A DNA stretch of 40,711 bases, from positions 1 through 40,711 of the forward strand of contig NZ_NSFV01000024.1 of the NCBI RefSeq assembly GCF_002295115.1. The letters are read 5' to 3'. Below, piece by piece: positions 15,130-23,134 of the stretch. The notes beneath the pieces were generated by a model that worked only from the letters and a program-made list of their open reading frames with translations, was not told the origin of the DNA and did not search any database. The translations under genes and the position numbers were made by a program. Source of the DNA: Mesorhizobium sp. WSM4311. GTDB lineage: Bacteria; Pseudomonadota; Alphaproteobacteria; Rhizobiales; Rhizobiaceae. Numbering within the stretch: position 1 is the first letter of the stretch; every line of letters starts with the position of its first letter.

Positions 15130-15949
15130 AACCATTCGAGCAGCCGGCGGCCGGCCCGCCCATATCCGTCATGACGACCTGATCTCCGCCAAGGGTGTGT
15201 CGGTGGTCATGGCCAAGCAACTGGTTCTGCAGAATATCGATCTTTCGGTGCCGAAGGGGTCGTTTGTCTCGCTTATCGGTCCGTCCGGTTGCGGCAAGAG
15301 CACCTTGCTCAAGGTCCTGGCTGGGCTTGTCGATCCGACGAGCGGCAGCGTTTCGATTGCCGGGCTTTCGCCTGTCGAAGCAGCGCGCAAGCGCATGATC
15401 GGCCTCGTCTTCCAGGACGCCAATTTGCTTCCCTGGAAGAACGCCGTCGACAACGCATCGATGCTGCTCGGCATCGCCGACAAGTCGCTCTCGCGTGCTA
15501 AGTTGCGGGCGCGCGGCCAGGAGATGCTGGAGCTGGTGGGGTTGGGCGACAGCGCCCACAAGCGCCCCCATGAATTGTCCGGCGGCATGCGCCAGCGCGT
15601 CGCCATCGCGCGGGCCCTGGCGCTCGATCCGAAGGTGCTGCTGATGGACGAGCCGTTCGGCGCGCTCGACGCCATTACCCGCGATGCCATGGGCCAGTCG
15701 CTGCTGGAGATCTGGCAGCGCACCGGCAAGACCATCGTGCTCGTCACCCATTCGATAGATGAGGCCATTCACCTGTCGCGCCATGTCCACGTGCTGGGGA
15801 TCAAGCCTGGGCGGATCACCGAAAGCCTCGACATTGGTCTGCCCTATCCGCGCGACCTGTCGGTCACCGAGGATCCGGAGTTCGTCAGGCTGGTGGTTCA
15901 ACTGCGCACTATGCTGCGCGCCAGCCATCAACCGGGAGGTGCGTCGTGA
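15119..15949 (+). CDS. NitT/TauT-type ABC transporter, ATP-binding protein
   Basis: A 276-residue ATPase of the nitrate/sulfonate/thiamine-precursor (SsuB/TauB/ThiZ) ABC family energises the importer made with the next two genes. Walker A GPSGCGKS is at 54-61, the Q-loop at VFQDANLLPWKNAVDN, the signature at LSGGMRQRVAIARAL, Walker B at VLLMDEPFGALD and the switch His in LVTHSIDEA. The start is uncertain: the ATG at 15119 is used, but its ribosome site is weak and the first 25 residues are not conserved in the family. The transporter follows the catabolic genes directly, so its substrate is probably a B6 vitamer or 4-pyridoxate. Confidence 0.88.
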   Translation: MRVETIRAAGGRPAHIRHDDLISAKGVSVVMAKQLVLQNIDLSVPKGSFVSLIGPSGCGKSTLLKVLAGLVDPTSGSVSIAGLSPVEAARKRMIGLVFQDANLLPWKNAVDNASMLLGIADKSLSRAKLRARGQEMLELVGLGDSAHKRPHELSGGMRQRVAIARALALDPKVLLMDEPFGALDAITRDAMGQSLLEIWQRTGKTIVLVTHSIDEAIHLSRHVHVLGIKPGRITESLDIGLPYPRDLSVTEDPEFVRLVVQLRTMLRASHQPGGAS

Positions 15950-16773
15950 GCGATCAACCCACCACCAATTTCTCCGAGTCGCGGCCCGAATCGCGGCCTT
16001 CCTCAAGCTGGGGCGCGGCGACAGGCAGCTGGCTTCCGGCGGTCATTCTTCTGCTGGCGACGATCGTGGTGTGGGAAGCCGTGGTGCGGATTTTCGCCAT
16101 ATCCGCCTTCATCATTCCCGCCCCCTCCGAGATCGCGCAATCGCTGGTCGCGCAATGGGGAACGCTGATGCAAGCGACGCTGGTGACGGCGGGCGAGATC
16201 CTGTTCGGATTCCTTGTCTCTGTCGCGGTCGGCATTGCCATCGCGCTGGTCATCGTGCGCTTCGACTGGCTGGGGCGAGCGCTCTATCCGCTGGTGGTGC
16301 TGTTCCAGAACGTGCCCAAGGTGGCACTGGCGCCGATCTTCATCCTCTGGTTCGGCTATGGGCTCGCGCCCAAGATCGGCCTGATCCTGGTCATTGCCTT
16401 CTTCCCGGTGACATTGTCGATGCTGGCGGGCATGCAGTCGGTCGATCGCTCGCTGCTGTCGCTGATGAATTCGGTCGGCGCCAGCCGCACGCAGATCCTG
16501 TTCAGGATTCGCGTTCCGCATTCGCTGCCCAACCTGATGGCTGGAACCAAGATCGCCGCGACGCTCAGCGTCATCGGCGCCATCGTCGGCGAATTCGCCG
16601 GCGCATCGGACGGGCTCGGCTACGTCATCCAGTTCGCCTCGACCCAGCTTGATACCGCCCTGGTCTTCGCTGCCCTGCTCCTCGTCTCGGTGTTGGGCAT
16701 AGCCTTCTACTACGCGGCCGAAATTCTCGAACGCATCGTGGTGCCGTGGGCGCCGAAATTCAGCCAGTCCTAG
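15946..16773 (+). CDS. NitT/TauT-type ABC transporter, permease
   Basis: A 275-residue inner-membrane permease of the SsuC/TauC/ThiX type has about six hydrophobic helices and the EAA loop, here GASRTQILFRIRVPHSLPNL (about residues 180-199), which docks on the ATPase. The GTG start at 15946 overlaps the ATPase stop (GTGA) and has GGGAGG upstream; no better ATG exists. It forms the channel of the importer with the ATPase before it and the binding protein after it. The substrate is set by the binding protein. Confidence 0.9.
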   Translation: MSDQPTTNFSESRPESRPSSSWGAATGSWLPAVILLLATIVVWEAVVRIFAISAFIIPAPSEIAQSLVAQWGTLMQATLVTAGEILFGFLVSVAVGIAIALVIVRFDWLGRALYPLVVLFQNVPKVALAPIFILWFGYGLAPKIGLILVIAFFPVTLSMLAGMQSVDRSLLSLMNSVGASRTQILFRIRVPHSLPNLMAGTKIAATLSVIGAIVGEFAGASDGLGYVIQFASTQLDTALVFAALLLVSVLGIAFYYAAEILERIVVPWAPKFSQS

Positions 16774-16806
16774 GTCCGCTCTCAACCAACGAAAAAGGGA
16801 ACAAAA

Positions 16807-17817
16807 ATGCTCAGACGCTCACTCATCAAGGCAGCCGCGCTTGCGGCGTGTGTCGGGACACTCGGTTTCTCGAGCGTCGGCCTGGCGGCCGACAAGGTCA
16901 ACGTCCAGCTCGACTGGGTGGTGCGCGGCAACCACGCCATGTTCTTCGTCGGCAAGGAGAAAGGCTTCTTCGCCAAGAACGACATCGACGTCGCCGAGAT
17001 CCGCAAGGGGTCGGGCTCGCCGGACGCCATGCGGCTGGTGGGCAACGAGAACGCTGATTTCGGTTTCGGCGATCTTCCCACGCTCGCCGTCGCGCGGTCG
17101 CAGAATGTTCCCGTCGTGGCCTTGGCGGCCGTCAACCAGCACTCGCCGCTGGCGATCATCTCGCTGGCGAAGACGACGAAGCTCACCAAGCCGGCGGATC
17201 TCAAGGGTCTCACCATCGGCATTCATCCGGCCGGTTCGACCTACATCTTCTTCAAGGGCTTCCTGGCGGCCAACGGCCTGACCGAGAAGGACATGACGCT
17301 GAACAGCGTTTCGCCGCCCTATGAAAGCTATCTGCTTCTGGGCCGGGTCCAGACGGTGGTCGGCTATGTCGATGCCGAGGTTCCCGAACTGGAGGCCAAG
17401 GCCGGCGGCCCCGGTTCGCTCAGCATCATGATGGGCTCGGACCATGGCTGGAAGGCCTATGGCTCGGGCCTGTTCACCTCGCAGACAATGATCAAGGACA
17501 AGCCCGAAATCGTCGCCCGCTTCGTCAAGGCGTACAGGGAGGCCTTCGACTATGTCGTGGCGCACCCCGAAGAGGCAGCCGAGATCACCGCCAAGGCCGC
17601 ACCCGGCTACGCCGACAAGAAGGATGTGCTTCTGGCGCAGATCAACGCCGACATCGCGTCGACCTTCACCAGCCCGGACACCAAGGAACACGGCCTCGGC
17701 TGGATGACGAAGACGCAATGGGAGGAAACGCTGAAGACGCTTACCGATCAGGGCGTGCTCAAGGCGGCCTTGTCGGCGGACGACGTCTTCACCGACAAGT
17801 TCCTGGCCAAGGAATAG
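16807..17817 (+). CDS. NMT1/ThiY-like ABC transporter substrate-binding protein
   Basis: A 336-residue periplasmic binding protein of the NMT1/SsuA group delivers its ligand to the permease encoded upstream. Residues 1-28 are a signal peptide (RR near the start, then a hydrophobic core ending LAA before DKVNV). The mature start VNVQLDWVVRGNHAMFFVGKE has the W and following residues that line the ligand pocket in ThiY-type proteins. This group binds pyrimidine, sulfonate or aromatic acids. Thiamine-pyrimidine precursors resemble pyridoxine, and fungal NMT1 itself uses a B6 vitamer, so a B6 compound is a natural ligand here. The CCCFC motif of true NMT1 synthases is absent, so it is a binding protein only. 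Confidence 0.88.
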   Translation: MLRRSLIKAAALAACVGTLGFSSVGLAADKVNVQLDWVVRGNHAMFFVGKEKGFFAKNDIDVAEIRKGSGSPDAMRLVGNENADFGFGDLPTLAVARSQNVPVVALAAVNQHSPLAIISLAKTTKLTKPADLKGLTIGIHPAGSTYIFFKGFLAANGLTEKDMTLNSVSPPYESYLLLGRVQTVVGYVDAEVPELEAKAGGPGSLSIMMGSDHGWKAYGSGLFTSQTMIKDKPEIVARFVKAYREAFDYVVAHPEEAAEITAKAAPGYADKKDVLLAQINADIASTFTSPDTKEHGLGWMTKTQWEETLKTLTDQGVLKAALSADDVFTDKFLAKE

Positions 17818-17854
17818 GCCGCGCCATGTCGCGGGCAAACGGATCGATGAGCGC

Positions 17855-18280
17855 CTACCGGCAGACCAGCGTGTCCTGCTCCACGCCGCAGGACACGGCG
17901 CGCGCTCCCTTGGCCGCGTCGGTGGGCTCAAGCGTGATCTGCACGCGGGTGGCGTATGCGCGGCCCGACAGGCCGCACCACAGCCGCTCGACCGGCAGGT
18001 TCTCGCGCTTGTCGTTGAGGATCGTGAACGTGCCGGTCTTGGCATCGAACCAGAGCTCGACGCGGGCGCTCTTGCCCGCCTCGACCGTCGCGATCCCTGC
18101 CGAATACCAGTGGGCGAAGTCGGCATTGCAGGACAGCCCTTCCTTGCCCGCATTCGAAATCGTCAACGGCACCATGTCGAGCCCGTCGGTGCCCTTGCGG
18201 ACGATGACATGATGCAACTTGACCGCGTTGGCAAAGGATGTGAACGCCAGCGCCACAGGGAGAATGTAACGGATCTTCAC
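17855..18280 (-). CDS. Small exported cysteine-containing protein, unknown
   Basis: A 141-residue protein starts at a GTG (18280) followed by a clear signal peptide (MKIRYILPVALAFTSFANA), with GGAG and AGG upstream. The mature part has four cysteines (in LSCNADF, LWCGLSG, VSCGVEQ and the near-terminal LVCR) that could form two disulfides in the periplasm, and a beta-rich pattern with WYSAGIATVEAGKSARVELWFD. I do not recognise a family. It runs against both neighbouring transporter operons, is divergent from the BMP operon and sits inside the B6 locus. It may be a bystander or an accessory of uptake. Confidence 0.7.
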   Translation of the reverse strand: MKIRYILPVALAFTSFANAVKLHHVIVRKGTDGLDMVPLTISNAGKEGLSCNADFAHWYSAGIATVEAGKSARVELWFDAKTGTFTILNDKRENLPVERLWCGLSGRAYATRVQITLEPTDAAKGARAVSCGVEQDTLVCR

Positions 18281-18351
18281 TTTGCCTGAGCTCCATGGGT
18301 AAATTTTCTCAGGCAGTCTACCTCGCTTCTGCGCAATAACAACAGGAATAT

Positions 18352-18367
18352 TGATTGGCAAATCAAC
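18352..18367. promoter_or_regulatory. Inverted repeat upstream of the BMP transporter operon
   Basis: TTGATT (18352-18357), GGCA, AATCAA (18362-18367) is a perfect 6-bp dyad directly before the ribosome site (GGAGAGGG) of the BMP binding-protein gene, in a locally AT-rich stretch. It could be an operator. It shares no core with the GntR palindrome, so a different regulator, or chance, is possible. Confidence 0.35.
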
Positions 18368-18379
18368 GGAGAGGGTAAC

Positions 18380-19408
18380 ATGTTAAAGATTCTAAAAAGC
18401 AGTGTAAGTGCAGTTATACTTGGCGGTATCTTGATGGGTGGCGCTCTTGCAGGTGAAATCAAGTCGATCGCCATCCTGACGCCCGAAGAAGGCACCGATT
18501 ACGGCTGGAACCAGCAAGGCATCGACGCCGCCAAGGCGGCTGGCAAAGCCGCCGGCGTCGATGTGGTCGTGGCCCAGGGCCTCGGCTATGGCGACGTTCG
18601 TCCGACCTTGCGCGAACTTGCGTCAGACGGCGCCAGCCTGCTGATCGCCCACGCCAGCGGCTACAACACCTCGGGGCCTGAAATCGCCAAGGAGTTGAAG
18701 GTTCCGGTGGCGATCGTCGACACGCCGAACGGCCTGGAGAAGGGCCTCGTTGCCGATTACACGCTGAGCGGCCACCAGGGCGCCTATCTCGCCGGCCGTC
18801 TCGCCGCCAAGGTGTCGCGTTCCAAGTCCGTCGGCATCGTCGTCTCGGGCGAACCGCCATCATGGAATTCGCAGTCGGCGGCGTTCGCGCAAGGCGTGAA
18901 GGCGGAAAACCCGGACGTCAAGATCACCTATGCGGTGATCGGACCGGCCGCCTACAGCGATGCGGCCGGCGGCAAGCGCGTCACCGAAAGCGTGATCGCC
19001 TCGGGCGCCGACATCATCTTCGGCCAGGGCAACGGTTCGAGCTTCGGCATGCTGCAGGCGGTCGAAACGACCAAGGCAGCGGATGGCGGCAAGGTCTATT
19101 TCATCGACGTCATCGGTGACAAATCGCCGATCGACAAGGGCTTCCTGCTGTCGTCGGTGGTGTGGAACATCGAGCCGGTCTATGCGGCCATGATCGCCGA
19201 CATCAAGGCCGACACGTTCGGCACCAAGCACTACACGATCGGTCTCAAGGACGACTCGGTGAAGCTGCTGAAAACCGCTGCCATTCCGGACAATGTCTGG
19301 GCCGAAATCCAGACGCTGCGCGAAGACGTCATTTCCGGCAAGATCAAGGTCGATCCGGTCTATGACGCGGCCGCTGTCAGGGCGCTGATGACCAGCGTCG
19401 CCCAGTAA
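18380..19408 (+). CDS. BMP-family ABC transporter substrate-binding protein
   Basis: A 342-residue periplasmic binding protein of the basic-membrane-protein/PnrA family (PF02608) usually captures nucleosides or related heterocycles. The signal peptide covers residues 1-25, ending GGALA before GEIKS. No lipobox cysteine is present, so unlike BmpA/PnrA it should be soluble. Family features include DYGWNQQGIDAAK near 45-57, VDTPNG, GHQGAYLAGRLAA near 133-145 and IIFGQGNGSSFGMLQAV, the hinge and pocket strands. It heads an operon with an ATPase, two permeases and three B6 enzymes, which makes a B6 vitamer (pyridoxine, pyridoxamine or pyridoxal) the likely cargo. That is inference from context. 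Confidence 0.88.
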   Translation: MLKILKSSVSAVILGGILMGGALAGEIKSIAILTPEEGTDYGWNQQGIDAAKAAGKAAGVDVVVAQGLGYGDVRPTLRELASDGASLLIAHASGYNTSGPEIAKELKVPVAIVDTPNGLEKGLVADYTLSGHQGAYLAGRLAAKVSRSKSVGIVVSGEPPSWNSQSAAFAQGVKAENPDVKITYAVIGPAAYSDAAGGKRVTESVIASGADIIFGQGNGSSFGMLQAVETTKAADGGKVYFIDVIGDKSPIDKGFLLSSVVWNIEPVYAAMIADIKADTFGTKHYTIGLKDDSVKLLKTAAIPDNVWAEIQTLREDVISGKIKVDPVYDAAAVRALMTSVAQ

Positions 19409-19485
19409 GCGATCACGGGTCAGCCGCCGGAGGGGTGATCCGTTCGCCCCTCCGGCCGATTACCATTCTTTGGTGCAGGGCTTTC

Positions 19486-21054
19486 ATGAGCGGTTCTTCT
19501 TCATCGTCTGTTGCCGGGCGCGACATCGTCGCGCTTGAAGGCGTGACCAAGCGGTTTCCCGGCATTGTTGCCAATGACAGCGTCGACCTGTCGATCCGTC
19601 CCGGCGAGGTGCATGTGCTGCTCGGCGAGAACGGCGCGGGAAAATCCACTTTGATCGGCATGCTGTCGGGCCTGCAGCAGCCGGACGAAGGGCGCATACT
19701 GGTCGACGGCAAGCCAACGCCGATCACATCGCCGCGCCATGCGCTGGCGCTGGGCATCGGTACTGTCTTCCAGCACATGATGCTGGTGCCGACGCTGACG
19801 GTGGCGGAAAACCTGTTGCTTGGCGGACCCTGGTGGCAACGCCCCAGGACCGAGGAGCTCGAAGCGCGCGTCGCCGAGATCACCCGCAGTCTCGGCATCA
19901 CGGTGAAGCTGCATGCCAAGGTGTCGGAGCTTTCGCTTGGCGAGCAGCAGCAGGTCGAAATCCTGCGCGCCATGGTGCGCAACAGCCGGCTGCTGATCCT
20001 CGACGAGTCCACCTCCATGCTGACGCCGAAAGGCATCGACGAACTTGGCGCGCTGATGCGTCGCCTCGTCGAGCAGGGCCTGGCCATCGTCTTCATCACC
20101 CACAAGCTCAAGGAGGCGGCGGCCTTCGGCGACCGCATCTCGGTGCTGAAGCTCGGCCGCAAGGTCGGCGAGATCCCACCCGAGCGGTTTCGCGCGCTGG
20201 GCGAACAGGCGATCATCTCGGAGATCGTGGAACTGATGTTCGGCAAGCAGAAGGACGATCCGGAAGCTGTCGAGCGTCCGGTCCGTACAGTGCGGGCCGA
20301 AGCGGCGCCGCTGCTTCAGGTCGCGGATCTGGCGGTCGCGCCGACGGACAATGCGCCGGGCCTATCGTCGATCTCCTTCGACATCCGCCCGGGCGAGATC
20401 CTGGGCATCGCCGGCATCGACGGCAACGGGCAGAAGCAGCTGGCCGAAGCGCTGGCCGGCCAGCGCGCGGCGACCAGCGGTTCGGTGCGGCTGGAGGGCA
20501 TCGCCATCGAGGCGCTGAGCGTCGGCGAACGCCGTCGGCGCGGACTGCGTTATCTGACCGACGACCGGCTCGGCGAAGGCACTGTCGGCACCTTCCCGGT
20601 TTCGATCAACTTCTTCCTCAAGCAGGTCGGCGCTGCGCCGTTCTGGCGCCACGGCGTCGAGCAGCGTGGCGAAATCGACGAGCGCGCCGCCCAGCTCGTG
20701 CGCGAATACGACGTGCGCACGCCAAGCCTGAAGACGCCGGTCGCCCGGCTGTCGGGCGGCAACATCCAGAAGGTGCTTCTGGCACGCGAACTGGCCGAAG
20801 GCGCCAAGGTGGTGATCTTCAACAAGCCGACCTATGGGCTCGATCTCGCCAACACATTGGCGTCGCGCCAACGCATCCGCGATACGGCGGCCCGCGGCCT
20901 TGCCGTGCTGCTCATCTCCACCGACCTCGAGGAGTTGCTCAGCATGTGCGACCGCGTCGCCGTCATCGCCAACGGAGCGATCGTCGGCACGGTCGAGAAC
21001 ACGGACGATGCCCGCACCAGGATCGGCCGCCTGATGATCGGACTTGCCGCATGA
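19486..21054 (+). CDS. BMP-type ABC transporter, double ATP-binding protein
   Basis: A 522-residue protein fuses two ATPase domains, as in nucleoside/simple-sugar importers. The first is complete: Walker A GENGAGKS (47-54), Q96, signature LSLGEQQ (149-155), Walker B LLILDEST (169-176, Ser where Pro is usual) and H206. The second is degenerate: GIDGNGQKQL (310-319) lacks the P-loop GKS, and Walker B reads VVIFNKPT (442-449), with Asn-Lys in place of Asp-Glu, although LSGGN is kept. ATP hydrolysis should occur only at one composite site. The ATG at 19486 is chosen over an upstream GTG because CAGGG precedes it. It overlaps the first permease (ATGA). Confidence 0.9.
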   Translation: MSGSSSSSVAGRDIVALEGVTKRFPGIVANDSVDLSIRPGEVHVLLGENGAGKSTLIGMLSGLQQPDEGRILVDGKPTPITSPRHALALGIGTVFQHMMLVPTLTVAENLLLGGPWWQRPRTEELEARVAEITRSLGITVKLHAKVSELSLGEQQQVEILRAMVRNSRLLILDESTSMLTPKGIDELGALMRRLVEQGLAIVFITHKLKEAAAFGDRISVLKLGRKVGEIPPERFRALGEQAIISEIVELMFGKQKDDPEAVERPVRTVRAEAAPLLQVADLAVAPTDNAPGLSSISFDIRPGEILGIAGIDGNGQKQLAEALAGQRAATSGSVRLEGIAIEALSVGERRRRGLRYLTDDRLGEGTVGTFPVSINFFLKQVGAAPFWRHGVEQRGEIDERAAQLVREYDVRTPSLKTPVARLSGGNIQKVLLARELAEGAKVVIFNKPTYGLDLANTLASRQRIRDTAARGLAVLLISTDLEELLSMCDRVAVIANGAIVGTVENTDDARTRIGRLMIGLAA

Positions 21055-22148
21055 GCATCGACACCGCCCCCACCACCAGTGCCGCCGCGCTCGATGCCAC
21101 GAGCGCGGCGGCGACGCGTCGCGACATCCTGCATCGGCTGCTGATGACGCTCGGCCCGATCCTCATCGCTCTCGTCATAGCCGGCTGCATCCTGCTTGCC
21201 GTAGGCGTCGACCCGCTCGCCTATTACGGCTTCGTGCTGGAGAAAGGACTGTTCTCCCCGCTCGGCATCCAGCAAACGCTGACCCGGATGGCGCCGTTGC
21301 TGTTTCTTGCCGCCGGCCTGATCGTCGCCTTTCGCGCGGGCATGTGGAATCTCGGCGGCGACGGCCAGTTCCTGCTTGGCGCGGTGACGGCGGCGGCCAG
21401 CGCGCCCGTACTCGTTCAGATCATGCCGTCCTGGCTGGCGCTGACCTTTTCTTTCCTCATCGCCATGGCGGTGGCGATGATCTGGTCGCTGGTGCCGGCT
21501 CTGCTGCGTGCCTATCAGGGCGTCAACGAGATCATCACCACGCTGATGATGACGTTCCTGGGCACCTCGCTCGCCAATGTTCTGGTCAAACTGGTGTTTC
21601 GCGATCCCAGCACGACCGTGCCGCAGACACGTACGCTGCCGGTGGAAGACCGGCTGCCGCGCCTGTTCGAAACGACCATCACCAGCGGCCTGCTGCTCGG
21701 CCTGGCGGCGATCATCATCGTGCATCTGGTGATGACGCGCACGGCGTTCGGGCTGAAGCTCCGGATCGTCGGCGCCAATCCGCGCGCCGCGGTCCATGCG
21801 GGGCTCGGCGTGTCTGGCCTGACCGTCACTGTTTTCGCCATTTCGGCCGGGCTGGCCGGCCTTGCCGGCGCCGTCGACATCATCGGCGTCCAGGGTAATG
21901 TCCGCGCCGACTGGAATCCCGCCTACGGGCTGGCGGTCATTCCGGCCGTGTTCCTCGCCCGCATGAACGGCTTTGCCGCGATCGGTTTCGTGTTCCTGCT
22001 CTCGGTGCTGTCGATCGGCGGCGAAAGCGCGGCGCGGCGGCTCGGTGTGCCCAATCATTTCACGCTGGTGCTGGTCTCCATCGTGCTGATCGTGCTGGCG
22101 CTCGCCGAATATGTCGACCATCGCTACAACCAGTCGAGAAAGGCTTAG
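21051..22148 (+). CDS. BMP-type ABC transporter, permease 1
   Basis: A 365-residue inner-membrane permease of the BPD_transp_2 family (RbsC/YufP-like) is the first of the pair that forms the channel. About ten hydrophobic helices follow a 25-residue polar N-terminus, and the family stretch YQGVNEIITTLMMTFLG (residues about 155-171) is clear. The start overlaps the ATPase stop by four bases. It is longer than the second permease, the usual pattern for nucleoside-type pairs in this family. Confidence 0.9.
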   Translation: MSIDTAPTTSAAALDATSAAATRRDILHRLLMTLGPILIALVIAGCILLAVGVDPLAYYGFVLEKGLFSPLGIQQTLTRMAPLLFLAAGLIVAFRAGMWNLGGDGQFLLGAVTAAASAPVLVQIMPSWLALTFSFLIAMAVAMIWSLVPALLRAYQGVNEIITTLMMTFLGTSLANVLVKLVFRDPSTTVPQTRTLPVEDRLPRLFETTITSGLLLGLAAIIIVHLVMTRTAFGLKLRIVGANPRAAVHAGLGVSGLTVTVFAISAGLAGLAGAVDIIGVQGNVRADWNPAYGLAVIPAVFLARMNGFAAIGFVFLLSVLSIGGESAARRLGVPNHFTLVLVSIVLIVLALAEYVDHRYNQSRKA

Positions 22149-22151
22149 GGC

Positions 22152-23087
22152 ATGACCGGGCTCTTCAGCGAAGTCTTTCTCAGTGCGCTGCTGTTCGGCG
22201 CCGTCACCGCCGCCATCCCGCTGCTGCTGGCCGGCCTCGGCGAGCAGATGTCGGAAAAAGCCGGCGTGCTCAACATCGGTATCGAAGGCATGATGCTGGC
22301 CGGCGCCTATCTCGGCTTCGTCGGCGCCTTCTATTCCGGGTCGTTGTGGCTGGGCTTCCTTACAGGTGCCGCCGGCGGCGTCGCGGTGGCGCTGATCATG
22401 GCGCTGCTGTGCGTGCGCATCGGGCTGAACCAGATCGTCATCGGCATCGCGCTGACGCTCGGTCTAGAAGGCCTGACGGCACTGCTTCATCATTTCCAAT
22501 TCTCGCGCAGCTATCCCCGCCTGCCGGCGGCGGACGCTACCGTCATTCCGCTGTTGTCGGATATTCCTGTCGTCGGGCCGGCCTTCTTCAAACACCATCT
22601 GATCGTCTATCTGGCGGTCGCGCTGGTGTTCGGCATGGGCTACCTCTATCGGCGCACGCAGCTCGGCCTCAATCTGCAGGCGGCCGGCGACAAGCCGGCA
22701 GCACTCGACGTTGCCGGTATCGACGTCATCAGGACTCGGACGATCGCGGTGCTGACGACCGGCGCGCTGGCCGGGCTCGGCGGCGCCTTTCTCGCCAATG
22801 TCGGGGCCGGCCTGTTCATTCCGTTCATCACCAATGGCGCCGGCTTTCTCGGCATCGTGCTGGCCATGCTGGCGCGCGGCCGCCCGGTCTGGGTGCTTTT
22901 CGGCGCCCTGCTGTTCGGCGTCTGCCTGTCGCTGACGACGGCCATGCAGGTGGCCGGCATCAACATACCGACCGACGTCATCCAGATGCTGCCGTTCCTG
23001 GCGGTGATGATCATGCTGGTGCTGTTCGGCCGGCGTGCCAGCCTTCCGGCGGCACTAGGCATTCCATACGAGCGCGGCGCGCGCTGA
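22152..23087 (+). CDS. BMP-type ABC transporter, permease 2
   Basis: A 311-residue partner permease (YufQ-like) has the characteristic opening PLLLAGLGEQMSEKAGVLNIG and IEGMMLAGAYLGF (residues about 23-57) and LNQIVIGIALTLGLEGL (about 94-110). It starts four bases after permease 1 ends and completes the importer. A 47-base gap with AGGAGG follows before the lactonase gene, so transporter and enzymes are one transcript. Confidence 0.9.
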   Translation: MTGLFSEVFLSALLFGAVTAAIPLLLAGLGEQMSEKAGVLNIGIEGMMLAGAYLGFVGAFYSGSLWLGFLTGAAGGVAVALIMALLCVRIGLNQIVIGIALTLGLEGLTALLHHFQFSRSYPRLPAADATVIPLLSDIPVVGPAFFKHHLIVYLAVALVFGMGYLYRRTQLGLNLQAAGDKPAALDVAGIDVIRTRTIAVLTTGALAGLGGAFLANVGAGLFIPFITNGAGFLGIVLAMLARGRPVWVLFGALLFGVCLSLTTAMQVAGINIPTDVIQMLPFLAVMIMLVLFGRRASLPAALGIPYERGAR

Positions 23088-23134
23088 CCACAATCAGATG
23101 CGCGGAAGGGACCCGCGCCAAACAGGAGGCAAGA

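Noticed and set aside
19833..22148. 771-residue frame covering the ATPase and first permease
   Set aside because: The first half is an out-of-frame shadow of the ATPase; the real permease starts at 21051 with an ATGA overlap.
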